64,000 nt of DNA, taken from the NCBI GenBank assembly GCA_964344765.1, contig CAYFOM010000008.1, forward strand, positions 53,684 through 117,683, written 5' to 3'. The stretch is from JACNIZ01 sp964344765. GTDB lineage: Bacteria; Planctomycetota; UBA1135. Position numbers and translations under genes: made by a program. Positions 62,137 through 64,000 of this stretch are shown in pieces; positions within the stretch are counted from its first letter, which is position 1, and the number at the start of each line of letters is the position of its first letter. The notes under the pieces are model-generated. The model was not told the DNA's origin, did not search any database, and saw only the letters and a program-made list of their open reading frames with translations.

Positions 62137-64000
62137 ATGGCCCGCAAACCCCTCCTGCAGGCAACACGCGTCTTCCTCGTCGCGGCGACGGTTTACGCCA
62201 TTGCATTCAGCACGCTGCTTGCACACTTACCGTTTTGGCTCGGCCTAATCCTCAGCACTTTGCTGGTCGGAGCCATCGCCAGCGCGTCGACGCGACCGTT
62301 TGCGCGCGAACGCGACATCGCCGAAGCCGGCATTGCTGCGCGCAGCGAGTTTCTTGCCGCGATGAGCCATGAAATCCGCACGCCGATGAACGGTGTGCTG
62401 GGCATGGCGCAATTGTTGGAAGACACCGAATTGAATGAAGAGCAGAAGGACTTTGTTCGCCTCACTCGTTCGTCGGGCGAATCTCTGCTCTCGATCATCA
62501 ACGACATTCTCGATTTCTCGAAAATCGAAGCCGGCAAGCTGGAGATTGAGCCGCACCCGTTCAACCTTGAGCACTTGGTTAGCGATGTGGCTGAATTGCT
62601 GGCACCGAAAGCGGTGGAACGCGGCATTGAACTTGCCGTCGATTTCCCCGAAGACTTGCCGCGCAACGTCGAGGGCGATGCAGGTCGTATTCGTCAAATC
62701 CTGACGAACCTGGTTGGCAACGCGATCAAATTCACGCATGAAGGTCACGTGTTGATCCGCGTTGCCGCCCAGCGTTCCACTAGCGGACGCAACCGCAGCC
62801 AAATTTGCACGCTGCAAATCGACGTCGTCGATACCGGAATCGGTATTGCACCAGCGGCGCAAAACAACCTGATGAAACCGTTTTCGCAGGCCGATATTTC
62901 GACCACGCGTAAATACGGCGGCACCGGTTTGGGCTTAACCATTAGCAAGCAGCTCGTTGAATTGATGGGCGGCAAGCTCAGCTTGTATTCGGAAGAAGGC
63001 AACGGCTCGACATTCACCTTCAGCTTGCCAATGCCGTTGGCACAAGAGGCCACAACATACAAATCCGAGTTCGCCGACCTGACCGGACTGCGTCTGCTTT
63101 TGGTTGATGATCTTGAAATCAATCGCAAGATTTACTCGGAGCAAATGCGCACATGGGGTGTGGCATGCGACACCGCCGCCGACGCCGAAACCGCGCTGCA
63201 AATGTTGCGCGACGCCCAACGCGCCGAACAACCCTACGCCATCGCCGCGCTCGACTACATGATGCCCGGCATGGATGGCGAATCGCTGGGGCGCGCCATT
63301 CTGGCCGACCCCATGCTCAGCAACGCTGCATTGATGTTGCTGACTTCCTCCGGCTTACGAGGCGACCGCCAGCGTTTTGAAAAAGCCGGTTTCTCCGCAT
63401 ACCTCGTCAAACCCCTGATTGGACGTGTGCTGCAAGAAGTGCTCGGCGTGCTCGCCGCAGCCCACCGCGATGGCACCAAGTTGCCGCACATTCTGACCCG
63501 TCAGGTTTTCCAAGAAGCGATGAAGGACGCCGAGGAAGCTGCCAAGAACCACTCCGACTCATGCGAGTCTGAAACCCCTCAATCAAACGCAGCACCCTCC
63601 AACTCGGCGTCATCATCCTTGGATGAAAGCGGCAATCTAGGTTTGCGCATCCTGCTGGCCGAAGACAACAAGGTCAATCAGCAGGTGGCGATCAAGATGC
63701 TGCGCAAATTCGGCTGCCAGGTCGATGTCGCCGGCGACGGCCAGACTGCCGTCGACAAGGCGACGACGATGGACTTTGATTTGGTCTTCATGGACTGCCA
63801 AATGCCGGTCATGGACGGCTACGAGGCGACCCGCCAAATCCGTGCTCACGCCAACGGCGACGGCTTGCCGATTATCGCGATGACCGCCAACGCGATGAAG
63901 GGCGACCAAGAACGATGCCTGCAGGCGGGAATGGACGATTACGTCGCTGATCTGCCTCCCGAAAATCGGGCCACCCAGAGTTGTGCATTTCGGTCAAAAT
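62137..64000 (+). CDS. Hybrid histidine kinase with two receiver domains (interrupted at right edge)
   Basis: The visible 621 codons encode two hydrophobic N-terminal helices, the HisKA box with His78 (MSHEIRTPMNGVLG), ATP-binding boxes NLVGNAIKF, VVDTGIGIA and GGTGLGLTISKQ, a first receiver domain with Asp373 (ALDYMMPGMDG) and a Ser/Pro/Asn linker. A second receiver follows with Asp553 (FMDCQMPVMDG). It ends GMDDYVA and then diverges: the conserved Lys-Pro after DYVA (codon at 63949) is replaced by Asp-Leu-Pro-Pro and an unrelated tail. No stop is seen before the edge. The strong AGGAG at 62126-62130 fixes the start. Confidence 0.9.
   Translation, partial: MARKPLLQATRVFLVAATVYAIAFSTLLAHLPFWLGLILSTLLVGAIASASTRPFARERDIAEAGIAARSEFLAAMSHEIRTPMNGVLGMAQLLEDTELNEEQKDFVRLTRSSGESLLSIINDILDFSKIEAGKLEIEPHPFNLEHLVSDVAELLAPKAVERGIELAVDFPEDLPRNVEGDAGRIRQILTNLVGNAIKFTHEGHVLIRVAAQRSTSGRNRSQICTLQIDVVDTGIGIAPAAQNNLMKPFSQADISTTRKYGGTGLGLTISKQLVELMGGKLSLYSEEGNGSTFTFSLPMPLAQEATTYKSEFADLTGLRLLLVDDLEINRKIYSEQMRTWGVACDTAADAETALQMLRDAQRAEQPYAIAALDYMMPGMDGESLGRAILADPMLSNAALMLLTSSGLRGDRQRFEKAGFSAYLVKPLIGRVLQEVLGVLAAAHRDGTKLPHILTRQVFQEAMKDAEEAAKNHSDSCESETPQSNAAPSNSASSSLDESGNLGLRILLAEDNKVNQQVAIKMLRKFGCQVDVAGDGQTAVDKATTMDFDLVFMDCQMPVMDGYEATRQIRAHANGDGLPIIAMTANAMKGDQERCLQAGMDDYVADLPPENRATQSCAFRSK
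63948..64000. mobile_element. Possible insertion-sequence end or sequence junction
   Basis: From 63948 the sequence TGATCTGCCTCCCGAAAATC and what follows no longer matches a receiver domain. The start TGATCTGCC and the palindrome cccga-aaa-tcggg (63958-63970) recall terminal inverted repeats of IS3-type elements (TG start, CCCxxAAA core), from memory only. Only 53 bp are visible, so the element cannot be confirmed; a misassembly is the alternative. Confidence 0.3.

Overview
This is a GC-rich (roughly 60%) window from a diderm bacterium. It encodes lipoproteins, apolipoprotein N-acyltransferase, RND pumps and a pseudopilus. The reprolysin-like lipoprotein, the peptidase-MA-like TPR protein, the FHA and Ser/Thr-kinase genes, the LamG fusions and the secreted zinc-ribbon protein point to Planctomycetota or a near relative. 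That placement is inferred from gene content, not from a marker tree. I see no rRNA, tRNA, CRISPR array or intact mobile element. Gene density is very high, and stop/start overlaps of the ATGA type are frequent, so most genes sit in long operons.

Layout. (1) 1-8190, minus strand: a colinear haem operon, hemA-hemC-hemD-hemB-hemL-hemE-hemN-hemH, covering glutamyl-tRNA to coproporphyrin(ogen) and ferrochelatase; hemH runs off the left edge. (2) 8355-17705, minus: the cell-elongation operon mreB-mreC-mreD-mrdA(PBP2)-metalloprotease lipoprotein-rodA, followed closely by threonine dehydrogenase. (3) 17829-21955, minus: moeA, lnt, a coiled-coil membrane protein and a small Lys-rich membrane protein, closed by a strong terminator just ahead of mreB. 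(4) 22084-30198, plus: a lipoprotein membrane-fusion protein and two different RND permeases. (5) 30143-31918, minus: an exported protein with two decayed peptidase-MA-like halves. (6) 32108-36246, plus: ribH, nusB, ftsY and an O-antigen-ligase-like protein.

(7) 36297-38075, minus: a membrane-anchored PpiD/SurA-like protein with its own terminator. (8) 38172-56159, minus: the most distinctive block. An FHA-membrane protein, a PilM-PilN fusion, a PilO/GspM-like protein, a TPR/LamG-like protein, a GspG-type major pseudopilin, a LamG-fused minor pseudopilin, a 1,636-residue GspK-like protein, two further minor pseudopilins, an exported zinc-ribbon protein, a chaperone-like lipoprotein and ScpB follow one another with almost no spacing. 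The ATPase, inner-membrane platform and secretin are not in the window. (9) 56296-57006, plus: rsmE. (10) 57266-61667, minus: Ser/Thr kinase, membrane protein, YkgJ-type cysteine-cluster protein, peptidase-MA-like TPR protein and RadC. (11) 61831-64000, plus: a small unrecognised frame and a hybrid histidine kinase whose second receiver domain loses its conserved sequence at 63948, probably because of an inserted element or a sequence junction.

The best candidate for an undescribed system is the pseudopilus block. Three of its proteins carry LamG-like (concanavalin-fold) regions, and the giant GspK-like protein also carries five copies of a degenerate beta module. This suggests a pseudopilus tip specialised for binding polymers or surfaces rather than an ordinary type II secretion tip.
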